Assembly: GCA_026225945.1 (NCBI GenBank)
Contig: JAMJFZ010000596.1
Coordinates: 1,870,001 to 1,934,000, forward strand
Reading direction: 5' to 3'
DNA: 64,000 nt
Source: Cricetomys ansorgei
Lineage: Eukaryota; Chordata; Mammalia; Rodentia; Nesomyidae
Shown here: positions 52,271 to 62,250 of the stretch, piece by piece
Layout: each line of letters opens with the position of its first letter
Numbering within the stretch: position 1 is the stretch's first letter
The notes under the pieces: generated by a model
Told to the model about the DNA's origin: nothing
Database searches by the model: none
The model's input: the letters and a program-made list of their open reading frames with translations, nothing else
Translations under genes and position numbers: made by a program

Positions 52271-52379
52271 AGAAAGGGCAGGTGCAAGCTACTAGCAAGA
52301 TGCTTCTATTTCATTCTAGAGTCATGGATCGCTCGCGTGGGGTCTGTAAGGGGTAACCTGGCCCCTGCTGTGGGAGGGG

Positions 52380-52680
52380 CGATTTGAGTGTGTCCCCAGG
52401 TCATGGTTGGAGGCTGTGTTCCCAATATGGTTCCGTGAGGAGTGGCGAGATATTTAAGAGGTGTGGGATGTCCTTATACAGCCCACCTGCCCTCGGAAGG
52501 GACCCCAGAGTGGCCCTGTGAGACCTGGAGCTTTTCTGAGAGTCACAACATGGGGTTGCTGCTCAATCCTGGACAAAGGGCCTTGAAAACTGTGGTCCAC
52601 AGAAACCTCTTTGCTTAATTAAGCTGCCTCACCTCAAGTGTTTCATCATAGAACCAAATATGGACTAAGGAACCTCAGGC
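52380..52680 (+). mobile_element. Old MaLR-type LTR remnant
   Basis: The 3' end GTGTTTCATCATAGAACCAAATATGGACTAAGG resembles the conserved MaLR LTR terminus (ATGGACTAA type). The body is decayed. Confidence 0.4.
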
Positions 52681-52753
52681 TGCCCAGAGCCTCGGACTTC
52701 ACACACCTCACCTGGTTCCTGGAAGAAGTGTCCCACGGGAAACTCGGTCACTA

Positions 52754-52756
<3 letters not shown>

Positions 52757-52788
<32 letters not shown>

Positions 52789-52789
52789 C

Positions 52790-52822
<33 letters not shown>

Positions 52823-53707
52823 CTGTGTGTGTGTGTGTGTATGTGTGTGCGCGCGTGTGTGTGTATGTGCCTGTGTGTGTGTGTGTATGTGCCTCTGTGT
52901 GTGTGTGTGTGCCTGTGTGTGTGTGTGCCTGTGTATGTGTGTGCGCGTGTGTGTGTGTGTGTATGTGCCTGTGTGTGTGTGTGTGTCTGTGTGTATGTGT
53001 GTGTGTGTGTGTGTGTGCCTGTGTGTGTGTGTATGTGCCTGTGTGTGTGTCTGTGTGTCTGTGCCTGTGTGTGTGTGTCTGTGTGTGTGTGTGTGTGTAT
53101 GTATGTGCCTGTGTGTGTGTGTGTGTATGTGCCTGTGTGTGTGTGTGTGTGCCTGTGTGTGTGTGTGCCTGTGTATGTGTGTGTGTGTGTGTGTATGTGC
53201 CTGTGTGTGTGCGTGCCTGTGTCTGTGTGTGTGTGTGTCTGTGTCTCTGTGTGTGTGTGTGTCTGTGTGTGTGTGTGTATGTGTGTATGTGCCTGTGTGT
53301 GTGTGTATGTGCCTGTGTGTGTGTGTGTGTGCCTGTGTGTGTGTGCCTGTGTATGTGTGTGCGTGTGTGTGTGTGTGTATGTGCCTGTGTGTGTGTGTGT
53401 GTGCCTGTGTATGTGTGTGTGTGTGTGTATGTGCCTGTGTGTGTGTGTGTGCCTGTGTGTGTGCCTGTGTGTGTGTGTGTCTGTGTGTGCGCGTGTGTGT
53501 GTATGTGTATGTGCCTGTGTGTGTGTGTATGTGCCTGTGCGTGTGTGTGTGTGTGTGTGTATGTGCCTGTGTGTGTGTGTGTATGTGTGTGTGTGTGTGT
53601 GTCTGTGTGCCTGTGTGTGTGTGTGTGTGTGTCTGTGTGTGTGTGTGTATGTGTGTATGTGCCTGTGTGTGTGTGTGTCTGTGTGTGTGTGTATGTGTGT
53701 ATGTGCC

Positions 53708-53738
<31 letters not shown>

Positions 53739-53764
53739 CTGTGTGTGTGTGTGCGCGCGTGTAG
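52757..53764. repeat. 1-kb (TG)n array with GTGCCTGTG modules
   Basis: A 1,008-bp alternating tract of TG interrupted at intervals of about 16-40 bp by TATGTGCC, TGCC and TCTG. All three + frames and one - frame are open for more than 330 codons and encode only Val/Cys or Thr/His repeats. It is continuous with a reversed RSINE1-like element on the right, its probable seed. Confidence 0.98.
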
Positions 53765-53997
53765 AGAACAGATTTCAACCTCTGCTGTTGTCCTCAGTAC
53801 CTCTCCACCTTGTTTTTGAGCACAGATCTCTGATTGGCCCGGAGCTCACAAGTAGGCTCCCCTGACTGGCCACTGGGCCCCAGGGACTCACTCAGCTGGT
53901 CTTCAGCATGCCTGCTGTGCCTGACTTTTGGCATGGGCCCCGTGGATCAAGCGCAGGTCCTCACAGGCACTCCCTGTAGCAGCTGAGCCTCCTCAGT
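53765..53997 (-). mobile_element. RSINE1/B4A-like SINE
   Basis: TTGTTTTTGAGCACAGATCTC, GATTGGCCCGGAGCTCAC, GCAGGTCCTCACAGGCAC and CAGCTGAGCCTCCTCAG follow the reversed pattern. Confidence 0.8.
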
Positions 53998-54277
53998 TAC
54001 TATTTAAAACACAATTAAAAGGGCTTTCTGCTCTGTATTTCAGCCACACTTCCTTTCAGTGTAGTTGAAAGTGTTTGAGAGTATTTATGTATGGCAGGGA
54101 TTTTCTGTGTCCTAGAGGGGCCATTTTGTTCACTTGCATGGATGTAATCAAGTCAGCAGAGATTTGAGATTAATTATCATCCCGAATCTCTCTGAACATT
54201 TGTTAATAATATATCAGTGGGGTGTGCAGAATCCGAGACACTGAGAGCTTTCTTCTTCAGATAACCTTATAGGACAG
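53998..54277. other. Unique AT-rich sequence
   Basis: No repeat recognised. It contains GATTTGAGATTAATTATCATCC and TTAATAATATATCAG, TAAT-core words that could bind homeodomain factors. There is no promoter or exon. Confidence 0.4.
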
Positions 54278-54706
54278 ACGTCTTCCTCCTCCTCCTCCCC
54301 CCTCCTCTCCCTCCTCCTTTCCCTTCCTTCCCCTCCCCCCTCCTCCTCCCCCTCCTCTCCCTCCTCCTCCTCCCCTTCCTTCCCCTCCCCTCCTCCTCCC
54401 CTCTTCCCCCCTCCTCTCCCTCCTCCTTCCCCTTCCCCCTCCCCCTCTTCTTCCTCCCTCCTCCTCTCCCTCCTCCTTCCCTTCCTTCCCCTCCTCCTCC
54501 CCCTCCTCTCCCTCCTCCTTCCCTTCCTTCCCCTCCTCCTCCCCCTCCCCTCCCCTTTATCCCCCTCCTCCCCCCTTCCTCATCCCCCTCCTCCTCCTCC
54601 TCTTCCTCCATCCCCTTCATCCTCCTTCTTCTCTTCCTCCTCCTCCTCTCCATCCCCCTTCTCCTCCTTCTCTTCCTCTTCTCTCCTCCCCCTCCTCATC
54701 TTTTTG
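54278..54706. repeat. 430-bp (CCT)n-rich polypyrimidine tract
   Basis: More than 400 nt of C and T with very few purines. Repeated modules include CCTCCTCTCCCTCCTCC, TTCCCTTCCTTCCCCTCC and CTCCCCCTCC. The minus strand encodes only Glu/Gly/Arg repeats. Mirror-symmetric blocks allow intramolecular triplex (H-DNA). Confidence 0.97.
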
Positions 54707-54824
54707 GTTTCTGGTTCTATAACTTTGAAGACAGAGTCTTGCAATTGCCCAAGCCCACAGAGTATATTCCAGGGAAAACTGCCTAGTGTCTGTCTCTGCC
54801 CAGAGATGCAGGGAATAGCTTTGT

Positions 54825-54890
54825 GAAAAAAAGTTTTATTGAGACTAAGTTCATGTGACATATGGTTCATTTGCTTAAAGTACGTTATTC
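54825..54890 (-). mobile_element. L1M 3' fragment
   Basis: AAGTTTTATTGAGACTAAG, CATATGGTTCATTTGCTTAAAGTACG and TTATTCAGG match the L1M text TTTTATTGAGATATAATTC... Confidence 0.6.
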
Positions 54891-55120
54891 AGGCTGTGCA
54901 GGCCCAGTGGGTGGAATACTCCCTATGCCGGCATGAGGGCCTGGGCCCCTGGAAAGTGACTGCTGAGGTTGCTCTTTGACCTCCAATGCATGCTGACGCA
55001 GGCATGTCCCTCCCCTTACACACATGAACTTGCATGCACACACACCCACATGGTGGGGAGATGCTTCCTAGGGATGGAATCCCGATAGGAGACCCTGTCG
55101 CCCAGCCCTCCGGGATGATG
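54891..55120 (+). mobile_element. Probable RSINE1/B4A-like 3' part
   Basis: GGCTGTGCAGGCCCAGTGGG, TTGCTCTTTGACCTCC and ACTTGCATGCACACACACCC follow the 3' end of that family. Called loosely. It is interrupted on the right by the LTR insertion. Confidence 0.5.
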
Positions 55121-55124
55121 CTCT

Positions 55125-55618
55125 TGAAAGGGGTGACTGGCCTGAACCCCAAGGAACCAAGAGACCTTCAGACTGATGCAAACGCAAGAGGCTTTATTGT
55201 CCGACGTGCCGGGTTCCACTCAGCAAGTTCCCACACAAGGAGCAAGCATGACGGACCTCGATCCCTTTGTCCCTTGGCCTTTTATGGGGTGCAGGGGAAG
55301 GGGTCTGGGGACAGGGCTTGTGCAGCTCCGATTGGCTCAGAGCTCCTCAAGTCCTGCGTCTCTCAAACTAGTTGGTTAGGTATTCGCGCACGCGTGTGGG
55401 AATGGTGGCCCGGGAGACAGGGAGGTGCTTGGGATGACTGGGGGGGAATCCTGCTGATACTGGCAGAGCTGACGGAGGGGTGGTGGGTGAGGCCGGGGAC
55501 CACCACCCCGCAGGTCCCTCGCTCCTCACGCTCTAGCTGCGATGTGGGAGCCGCCACCATGTGGGAGCCGCCGCCGCAGGCCTGGATGTGTTCATGCTGT
55601 ATTTCTTACATCCTTTCA
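55125..55618 (-). mobile_element. Solo LTR, ERV1-like, with 4-bp TSD
   Basis: The minus strand starts TGAAAGGATGTAAGAAATAC (55618 downwards) and ends CACCCCTTTCA (55125), giving inverted termini TGAAAGG/CCTTTCA. CTCT flanks both sides (55121-55124 and 55619-55622). A TATA-like CATAAAAGG lies at 55285-55277 and AATAAA at 55198-55193, about 85 bp apart. It shares the CAGACCCCTTTTCCC / CAGACCCCTTCCCC U3 region with the copy at 48.6 kb. Separate TSDs show that the two inserted independently and are not the two LTRs of one provirus. Confidence 0.86.
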
Positions 55619-55639
55619 CTCTCAGGGTTTGTCCGTGTT

Positions 55640-55965
55640 GTAGTGTGCGTGAACCCTTCTACCTTTTATCACCGAGGATTGTGTCATCGATGTACGGTAT
55701 GACACATTTTAACTGTTTCTCCTTGTTGTCTGCTGTGAGCATTGACATGAACATTCAGGGGCGTCTTCCTTCCTCTTGGAATGAGGGCGATTGTGGGGTG
55801 ACTTCATTCTGGTTAGCCTTCTGAAGAACTGCATGGTGTTTTCCAAAATGGTTGGCCATGCCTCTTAGGCCTCGGGTGTTCTCACCAGCCGTGTTCTCCC
55901 GGGTCCCTGCTGACTCTCGTCTCTGTCTCGCTGATGAGGCTCATCCTTCAGGGTAAAGGCTTGTC
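55640..55965 (-). mobile_element. Ancient mammalian L1 (L1M) 3' fragment
   Basis: CTGTGAGCATTGACATGAAC, GAAGAACTGCATGGTGTTTTCCAAAATGG, TGTTCTCACCAGCCGTGTTC are L1M text in reverse. Non-coding. Confidence 0.75.
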
Positions 55966-56021
55966 TTAGGATTTTGATTTTGGTTTCCTGAGGGGTAAAG
56001 GGGTTGGACACTTGTCCACCT

Positions 56022-56160
56022 CCCTTTCTCTCTCTCTCTGTCTCTCTCTCTCTCTCTCCCCTCTCTCCTTTTTCCTTTGTTTCTTCACTGTAGGCTGGCC
56101 CAGGTGCTCCTGTCTCAGCCTCTCCAGTCTGGGGCTACAGGGGAGCACCACCATGCAGGC
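56022..56160 (-). mobile_element. (CT)n run and diverged B1-like fragment
   Basis: TTTCTCTCTCTCTCTGTCTC runs to 56075. Then GTAGGCTGGCCCAGG, CTCAGCCTCTCC and GGGAGCACCACCATGCAGG, a shortened reversed B1. Confidence 0.65.
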
Positions 56161-56365
56161 TCCGAGCCCCTTTCCTTGTGCTTATTGACTTTGGGGTTTG
56201 GATAAGTAGCTTTCAGCATATTCTGTTTTTCTTTAAGCACTACGGCATGAACAAGTTACAGTGTTTCCCCCTCTGCTTGATTTTTATGCTGTATTGAATA
56301 AAGCTTTTAGTTGCTATCAGATTATTTCACCTGGATGAATATTAGATGTTACAAAGATTGTTTAT

Positions 56366-56508
56366 TTATAGTTTTTCTTTGTGGGGGGGCTTCTCTGTGT
56401 AGCCCTGTCTATCCTGGAACTGGCTCTGTAGACCAGGCTAGGCTTGAACTCAGAGGTCCGCCTTCCTCTGCCTCCCTAGTGTCATTTGCCACCACAGCCC
56501 ACCTAGAA
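56366..56508 (-). mobile_element. B1 SINE, member of an inverted pair
   Basis: GGCTTCTCTGTGTAGCCCTG, TCCTGGAACTGGCTCTGTAG and CCAGGCTAGGCTTGAACTC form a reversed B1 close to consensus. Confidence 0.92.
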
Positions 56509-56536
56509 ATGACAAAGTTTAAAAACACTGCTTTTA

Positions 56537-56690
56537 TCGAGGCGGTGGCGGCGCACACCTTTGATCCCAGCACTCGGGAGGCAGAGGCAGGTGGATCTCG
56601 GTGAGTTCCAGGCCAGCCTGGTCTGTAGAGTGAGTTCCAGGACAGCCAGGGTTACAACAGAGAAACCCTGTCTCGAAAAAAAAAATTGCT
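56537..56690 (+). mobile_element. B1 SINE, member of an inverted pair
   Basis: A nearly complete forward B1: CGAGGCGGTGGCGGCGCAC, CCCAGCACTCGGGAGGCAG, CCAGGCCAGCCTGGTC, AACCCTGTCTCG, then an A tail. Only 28 bp separate it from the reversed copy. Confidence 0.95.
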
Positions 56691-56794
56691 TTTTTGTGTT
56701 TTTTTTGTTCTTACCATTCAAAAATCTAGGAAAGAGTAAAAATCCCAAATTTTTAACATTGTCCCCAAATACCACTTTAATGTACAATCATAAA

Positions 56795-57045
56795 AAAATC
56801 TTTCTGTGTGTGTTCTGTGTGCATCAGCATGTGAGGGTCGGAGAGCAACCTCAGATGTTGCTCAAGCCTCTCTCTCTCTCTCTCTTTCTTTCTCTTTCCC
56901 TCCCCGCCCTCCATCTCTCCCTCTCCCTCTCTCCTGCCTCTCTCTCCCCTTCTCTCCCCCTCTCTTTCTGAGGCAGGGTCTCTCACTGGCCCAGAACTCA
57001 CCCCAGGATCTCCAAGTATGCGCCACCGTGACAGCCTAATGTTTC
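56795..57045 (-). mobile_element. RSINE1/B4A-like SINE with (CT)n expansion
   Basis: GGGTCGGAGAGCAACCTCAG starts the reversed 3' region. A 95-nt (CT/CCCT)n run occupies 56870-56965. GAGGCAGGGTCTCTCACTGG and ATGCGCCACCGTGACAGCC finish the element. Confidence 0.8.
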
Positions 57046-57147
57046 CCTAACGCGGTTGTTCTCCATCTCCGGCCTGTGCTGTTTATTATATCTTAAGCTC
57101 TAAGCGTGTGCTGTGTTGGGGTGCCATATTCAGTAGTTGAAATTCAC

Positions 57148-57232
57148 ATTTGTGTTTTGTTTTTGAGGTGCCAGGGATGGAACCCCGAGCTCTCACTCAT
57201 TAAGCAGGCGCCCGGTCCCCAGGTCACATCTC
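57148..57232 (-). mobile_element. ID-like SINE fragment
   Basis: GGTGCCAGGGATGGAACCCCGAGC followed by AAGCAGGCGCCCGGTCCCC, the reversed ID head. Confidence 0.65.
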
Positions 57233-58435
57233 CAGGCCTGCATTCACAGCCCCTGGTCCCCCATTGCCGTCCTGGATGGAGCCAAGTCCTTTTCAGCCCT
57301 TTAAACCGCAGCCCTTCCACATATAACACCAGCATTTAAAAATACAACTCGTGTGTGAGAGATGGAGTTGAGTCCTGGAAATGCCTCTGTCGTAGGAGCT
57401 GGCTGCGTGTGGATTTGAACCCGTCTGTAACCTGAGTCCCACACGGCTGCTATTAATAGAGCTCAGGGCCTGATGAAGGGCACCTCTGTCCACTGGTTGG
57501 CTTCGTCCTGCAGCACCCTGGCAAGCCACGCTACCATGGATGGAAATAGGTTAGCAAGGCGCCACTGGGCAGTAGTTTAGAGCATTCTGGCCGTGCCTGA
57601 TGTTGAGCACACCGGAATTCTCCTGGAATCTCAAGAGATAGAATATTCTTTTGTAAGTGTGCTGGCCATATTTTCCACAGAGACGACAGGGTTGCTTACT
57701 GAATGAATGAATGAGGGACAGTGTCCCAGAGTGTCTAGTCCGCCTCTTCTGCTACACGTTTTCCTTCCCTGATGGAAGCCAGATTCTATTCCACCTCTTG
57801 GCGTCCCTTGCAGCTTGCTGGAGTGTGGGTTGAAGGACACAGGGCTGGGTCACCGTGGTAGCCCTTCCCCTGTGCCGTGGTTCTGTTTTGGGCCGTGGTG
57901 ATTAGGACGGGTGGACTGAGCAAGGTTCTCCCCACAGTGGGAAGGACTATGGGTGATGATGTATCTTCTTCCTTCCCACTGTGGCCCGAGAAGAACCTAC
58001 TGCAAGGTGAGCACTGACTACTGCTTGAGGCCCAGTGGGAAGGAGAGGTGACCTGGGACTCTGGGGCTGGCTCCATCTTGGGCAGACCATGCGTCTTCCT
58101 TCCATAAAGTAACTGGTCCTCGCCACACAGCTGTGTGGTTTGTCTGTGCTCACAAGTATGCAAATAAATCAGAGTATAACCAACCAGGAGAACAGTTCAT
58201 TTTACATGCCAATAAAGCAGAAGGAACGTGGTGTTCTGCGGGTTTCCTTTTAAGGCTGAGGTCCAGCCTCACCGTCTCCCCTGCCTCCCTCCTCTGATCT
58301 GCCCTTTGCCCTGTGTTGGTTGTGGGGCTACCTTTGCTCCCTCTGGGCTCTGCTTGTGTCTCTGACACAGTGGGCATTTGGTTGGATAATTGGACCAGTG
58401 TCCAGCTTTGGGCCTCTGTCCTCATCTTGAAGGCG
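57233..58435. other. Unassigned sequence
   Basis: No SINE or exon recognised. The minus-strand frame at 57786-58163 has no protein-like features. GGCAAGCCACGCTACCATGG at 57519 has ATG context but no open frame of note. Confidence 0.4.
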
Positions 58436-58645
58436 TAAGCCGTGAGCTTGTCCCTGTGGGAGGGGATGGGATGTAGCTCGCGCATGTACATGCAGGAGCC
58501 CACAGTGGCCAGAAGAGGGCGTCAGATCCCTTAGAGCTGGAGTTACAGTTGCGAGCCACTGGTTGAGTGCTGAGAACCAAATTCAGGTCCTCTTTGAGAG
58601 CAGCAAATGCTGTTAACCTCTGAGCAGCCATCTCTCCAGTCTCCA
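58436..58645 (-). mobile_element. B3 SINE
   Basis: CAGTGGCCAGAAGAGGGCGTC, GGAGTTACAGTTGCGAGCC, CAAATTCAGGTCCTC and AGCCATCTCTCCAGTC form a reversed B3. Confidence 0.9.
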
Positions 58646-58739
58646 TGTTTGTCTTTGTTGTGCTGACCGAGAGCTGGGCAAAGCCTCTGAAACCACTTTG
58701 TCTCATCTATATGCTGAGGCAGGAGACTCCTAGGTATGG

Positions 58740-58922
58740 CCTTGCTTATTTAATTTTCTTACACGTGATTATATGTTCGCTTGTATGTGGATATTCGTGG
58801 TCACGTGTGCTAAGGTGCAAGTGTGGAGGTCAGAGGGCAGCTGTGGGAGCTGGTTCTCTCCTTCCAGTCTGGGGTTCGAGATTGAACCCTGCCGTTGGGC
58901 TTGGCGTCTCGCCGGCCCCTGC
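58740..58922 (-). mobile_element. B3-family SINE
   Basis: CTTATTTAATTTTCTTACACG, GTGGAGGTCAGAGGGCAGC, GCTGGTTCTCTCCTTCCAG and GGGCTTGGCGTCTCGCCGGCC. Confidence 0.85.
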
Positions 58923-59430
58923 TCTTTTTTTTCTTCTTCACACACCACTGCTTCGCGCCTGCCCGGAAGAGTCTGCCTGTCTGTGCCTCTGACGGCTGTG
59001 AGGTCCTCACCCCACTCTGCACTCAGTAAGGAGTGAGTTAACTGTAGCGGTGGGATTTCTGGTGGGTGCTCTTACAGCTCCTCGTGAGAGCACAGAGCGA
59101 TGGCCTGTTCCTGTTTGTGTCAGTGGGGCTCAGGCTTCCGGAACACCTCCCGGGGGCTCTGTGCAGTTTCCGCAGGGGTTATGAGAGGCGTCCCGGAGAA
59201 CCTCCTTTACTCTTTGTATCGACTTTTAAAGCCTCATCCGACTCGGAAGGGTTAGCGCTCTCTCTGCCTGTGGTGGGAACATGGTGGGTGGGTGTTGAGT
59301 AACTTGGGTCATTCTGGTGTCACCTGGACCGTTACCTTCCTCCTCTGTGGAACTGGTACGGTGATGACTCCCACACCCGTGCCACAGATTTGGGAGGGAC
59401 AAACAGACTAATTCATGTGGGATGATGTGA
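58923..59430. other. Unassigned sequence
   Basis: Nothing recognised. A T-rich run at 58925-58939. Confidence 0.4.
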
Positions 59431-59435
59431 TCATT

Positions 59436-59592
59436 CACACACACACACACACACACACGTGTGCACACATACACACACACACATTCACACACATGTACAC
59501 ACATTCACACACACGTACACACATTCACAACACACACACGTGCGCACACACACATACATTCACGCACACACACATACACACACACCCCCTTC
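59436..59592. repeat. (CA)n microsatellite with ACATTCAC modules
   Basis: Pure (CA)11, then ACACACATTCACACAC and ACACGTACACACATTC repeats. Confidence 0.95.
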
Positions 59593-59621
59593 CATAAGGA
59601 ATATCTGTTCTTTAAAGCACT

Positions 59622-59765
59622 CTGTTGTCGCTGGTGTGATACACACCTGTAAGCCCAGCCCTGGGGCGGGGGAAGGGGGGAACAGGAGCTTAAGGTCGTC
59701 TTGTGTACAGTGAGTGAAGGCTAGCCTGGATCATGTGGGACCCTGTCCCCAGATGAACAAACAGA
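59622..59765 (+). mobile_element. B1-like SINE, diverged
   Basis: CGCTGGTGTGATACACACC, GCCCAGCCCTGGGG, GAAGGCTAGCCTGGATC, then an A-rich AACAAACAGACAG tail. Confidence 0.75.
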
Positions 59766-60039
59766 CAGAATTCTGTACTTAACCATCCCAAGAAACCAAG
59801 TCAATGAGAAAGATGAGGCAGGCCGGTGCAGGGTTTCACATTTGCATGAGCAAATTGCTGTGTGTTGGAGGGATTAACTTCTAAGAAGAAATGCAAAGAA
59901 GGAAGTGGATCCCACACGTGGGGCAGGGTGTGCCTGTTTAAACAGGGCGAGTCCTGGTTCACCGAGGGACAGATGTTCCTGTTAGGAGACAGTGCCCCAG
60001 GGGGAAGTGAGGACTGCGGGATGAAGACGTGGAGTTTCT

Positions 60040-60246
60040 TAAGATTCACTTTTATTTTTATTTCTGTGTGTGCATAGGCACACATGAGTGCAGTGCCCAC
60101 AGAGGCCAGAAGAGGGCGCTGGAGCCCCTGGAGCTGGAGTTACAGGTGGCTGTGGGCTGCCTGATGTGGGGGCTGGGACCTGAACTCAGGTCCTTCCCAA
60201 GAGTAACCTTCCCTTCTTGTAACTGCCAAGCCAGCTCTCTAGCCCC
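60040..60246 (-). mobile_element. B3 SINE
   Basis: TTCACTTTTATTTTTATTTC, GAGGCCAGAAGAGGGCGCTGG, GGAGTTACAGGTGGCTGTGG and GAACTCAGGTCCTTCCC. Confidence 0.92.
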
Positions 60247-60439
60247 CTGGAAACACATCTCAATGTGAACACGGTCACACGCGTGTCACAGCTGCTCTTC
60301 AGTCCTTTGAGGACAGTCTCGTCAGCCTCATTTCAGGACTAAACACGCTGATCCGGATGGATTTCTGACTTGCGTGGATGGACCCTGTGATTACTGGAAT
60401 GCTTGCTTCAGGCTGGAACTTGACCTAAAGTTTATTGTA

Positions 60440-60560
60440 TTTGTTAAACTCTTTATTGTGGTGTGACTTGAGTTTAATAGGAAAGTCACAGAGTACAGAC
60501 AGTTCCCGTGGACCCTGGGCCCAGCCTCCCCTGATGTGAACATCTGTGGTAACCGTTGAT
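60440..60560 (-). mobile_element. L1M 3' fragment
   Basis: AACTCTTTATTGTGGTGTG, AGTACAGACAGTTCCCGTGG, CCCCTGATGTGAACATCTG match L1M text in reverse. Confidence 0.55.
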
Positions 60561-61037
60561 CTCAGCGCTGAGAGTAATGGGTGTTCTGTACCCACACAGG
60601 CACGCTGAGACCGTGAGCCTGCAGCCCTGGCATCTGCTATCCCTTGGAAGCCATGGGTCCATCATGGACTATGACGGAGAAGAAACCAGGCAGGGAGCAG
60701 TGGTCCACGCAGGAGATATGAGGACAGTCAGCTGTCTGGAGAGCGTGGGGTCATGTGAATCCAGTGCTACTTGAACTTTATTTAGTGGACGATTGGCCTC
60801 AGATGCTTAATATAGACTTCCCGCTACCATGTGAGAATTCCACTCTGCCCGACACAGGACAGAAAGTTAGGAATGTGCGCGTTTGCTAAGTCACCGCACT
60901 GGTCGTCCATCGATGACAAATACACAAATGTCAGTTTGAGACTCAGGAGCAACCAGATTATCCACAGGTTCATCTGTTCCCCAGCCCCACCCATTCATCC
61001 GTTCCATCTATCCATCCACCTCCCCACTCTTCTGCCC
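60561..61037. other. Unassigned sequence
   Basis: (CCAT/CCATC)n words at 60985-61020. Nothing else recognised. Confidence 0.4.
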
Positions 61038-61432
61038 TGTTTATGTCAACTTGACACAAGCTAGAGTCATCTGAGAGGAGGGAGTCTCAACTGAGAAAAC
61101 GCCTCCATGAGATGGGGCCGTAGGCAGGCCTGTAGGATATTTTCTTAATTCGTGGTTGATGGGGGAGGGCCAGCCCATTGTGGGTGAGGCCGTCCCTGGG
61201 CTGGTGGTCCTGGGTTCTATTAGAAAACAGGCTGAGCAAGCCAGTAAGCAGCACCCCCTCCATGGCCTCTGCGACAGCTCCTGCCTCCAGGTTCCTGCCC
61301 TGTGTGAGCTCCTGTCCTGACTTCCTCCAGTGATGAACAGGGATGTGGAAGTGTAAGTCAAATAAACCCTTTCCTGCCCAAGTTCTTTGGTCATGGTGCT
61401 TCACCACAACAGTGATAACCCTAACTAAGACA
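61038..61432 (+). mobile_element. MaLR-type LTR, best preserved copy
   Basis: TTATGTCAACTTGACACAAGC, GGAGGGAGTCTCAACTGAG, GTGGTCCTGGGTTCTATTAG, CAGGCTGAGCAAGCCAG, CAAATAAACCCTTTCCTGCC and the terminus AACCCTAACTAAGACA. The AATAAA at 61360 and the CA end fit an LTR. The TG start appears truncated. Confidence 0.85.
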
Positions 61433-61960
61433 CCTACCCCATCCACCCATCTGCCCATCCATCTCTCACTTACGGTACCCACCCATCCACACCTTACCTC
61501 ATCCGCCCTGAGGTCCTCAAATCTCACCCTCTATCCCTCTGCTGGGCTTGTTGCTTTACTCGGTAAGGGTTTCTCTTGGAAAAGGTTCAGTTCCTCTGGA
61601 AAGGGGTTACTGCATTCAAATGATGACCGCCCTTGGTGCTCTTGAGGGGTCCCCCACCCTCCAGGACCCTGTGACTGCATCCTTCCAGAAGGCAGCTCTC
61701 TCTGTGAAAGCGTGGCACAGGTGCTCCTGGCTGGGGCCACTCACTGGGAGAAGGCGAAGCTGCAGGCAGTCGGTGCTCAGAGGGACCTTGCTCCTGGGTG
61801 TGGCGGGAGCCCTGCAGCGGAGGAGGCTTTGACAGTGGGCAGGCCGCTCACCATTCTGTGGCAGTCTCTCATTCTCTTGTGGACTGTTGCTGTGACAGAG
61901 AGATGCCTGCAAATGCCCAGGGCGCTGGGTCTAGCACTGGCTAGGATGAAATTAATATTT
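61433..61960. other. Unassigned sequence
   Basis: (CCCATCCATC)n-like words at 61438-61495. No exon recognised. Confidence 0.4.
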
Positions 61961-61965
61961 TGAGG

Positions 61966-62250
61966 TGGATTAGCTCAGTCTATAAAGTGCTTGCTGCTCA
62001 AATATGAGCTCCTGAGCTCACCCCCAGCACCCACATAAAAAGCCAGGCACGATGTGTACACTCACGATCCCAGTGCTGGGGGGGTGGAGACACGTAGACC
62101 CCTGGGATTTGCTGGCCAGACCTTGTCTCAAAAAACAAGGCAGAGAGCGTGGAGGAAGCCATCTGATGTCGGCCTGTGGCCTCCACACGGACAGCCTCAC
62201 CGCGTCTTCACAGGAACACACACCCGTGCACGCATACACAGGACAAAAAA
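61966..62250 (+). mobile_element. RSINE1/B4A-like SINE
   Basis: GTGGATTAGCTCAGTCTATAAAG, AGCTCACCCCCAGCACCC, AGCCAGGCACGATGTGTAC, TTTGCTGGCCAGACCTTGTC and ATGTCGGCCTGTGGCC in forward order. Confidence 0.88.

Noticed and set aside
52708..53865. Open frames of 335-368 codons on both strands
   Set aside because: They are read through a (TG)n array and encode only Val/Cys or Thr/His repeats, equally open in several frames.
48563..55618. One provirus with two LTRs
   Set aside because: No retroviral genes lie between the LTRs, and each LTR has its own different 4-bp target-site duplication (TGTA versus CTCT).
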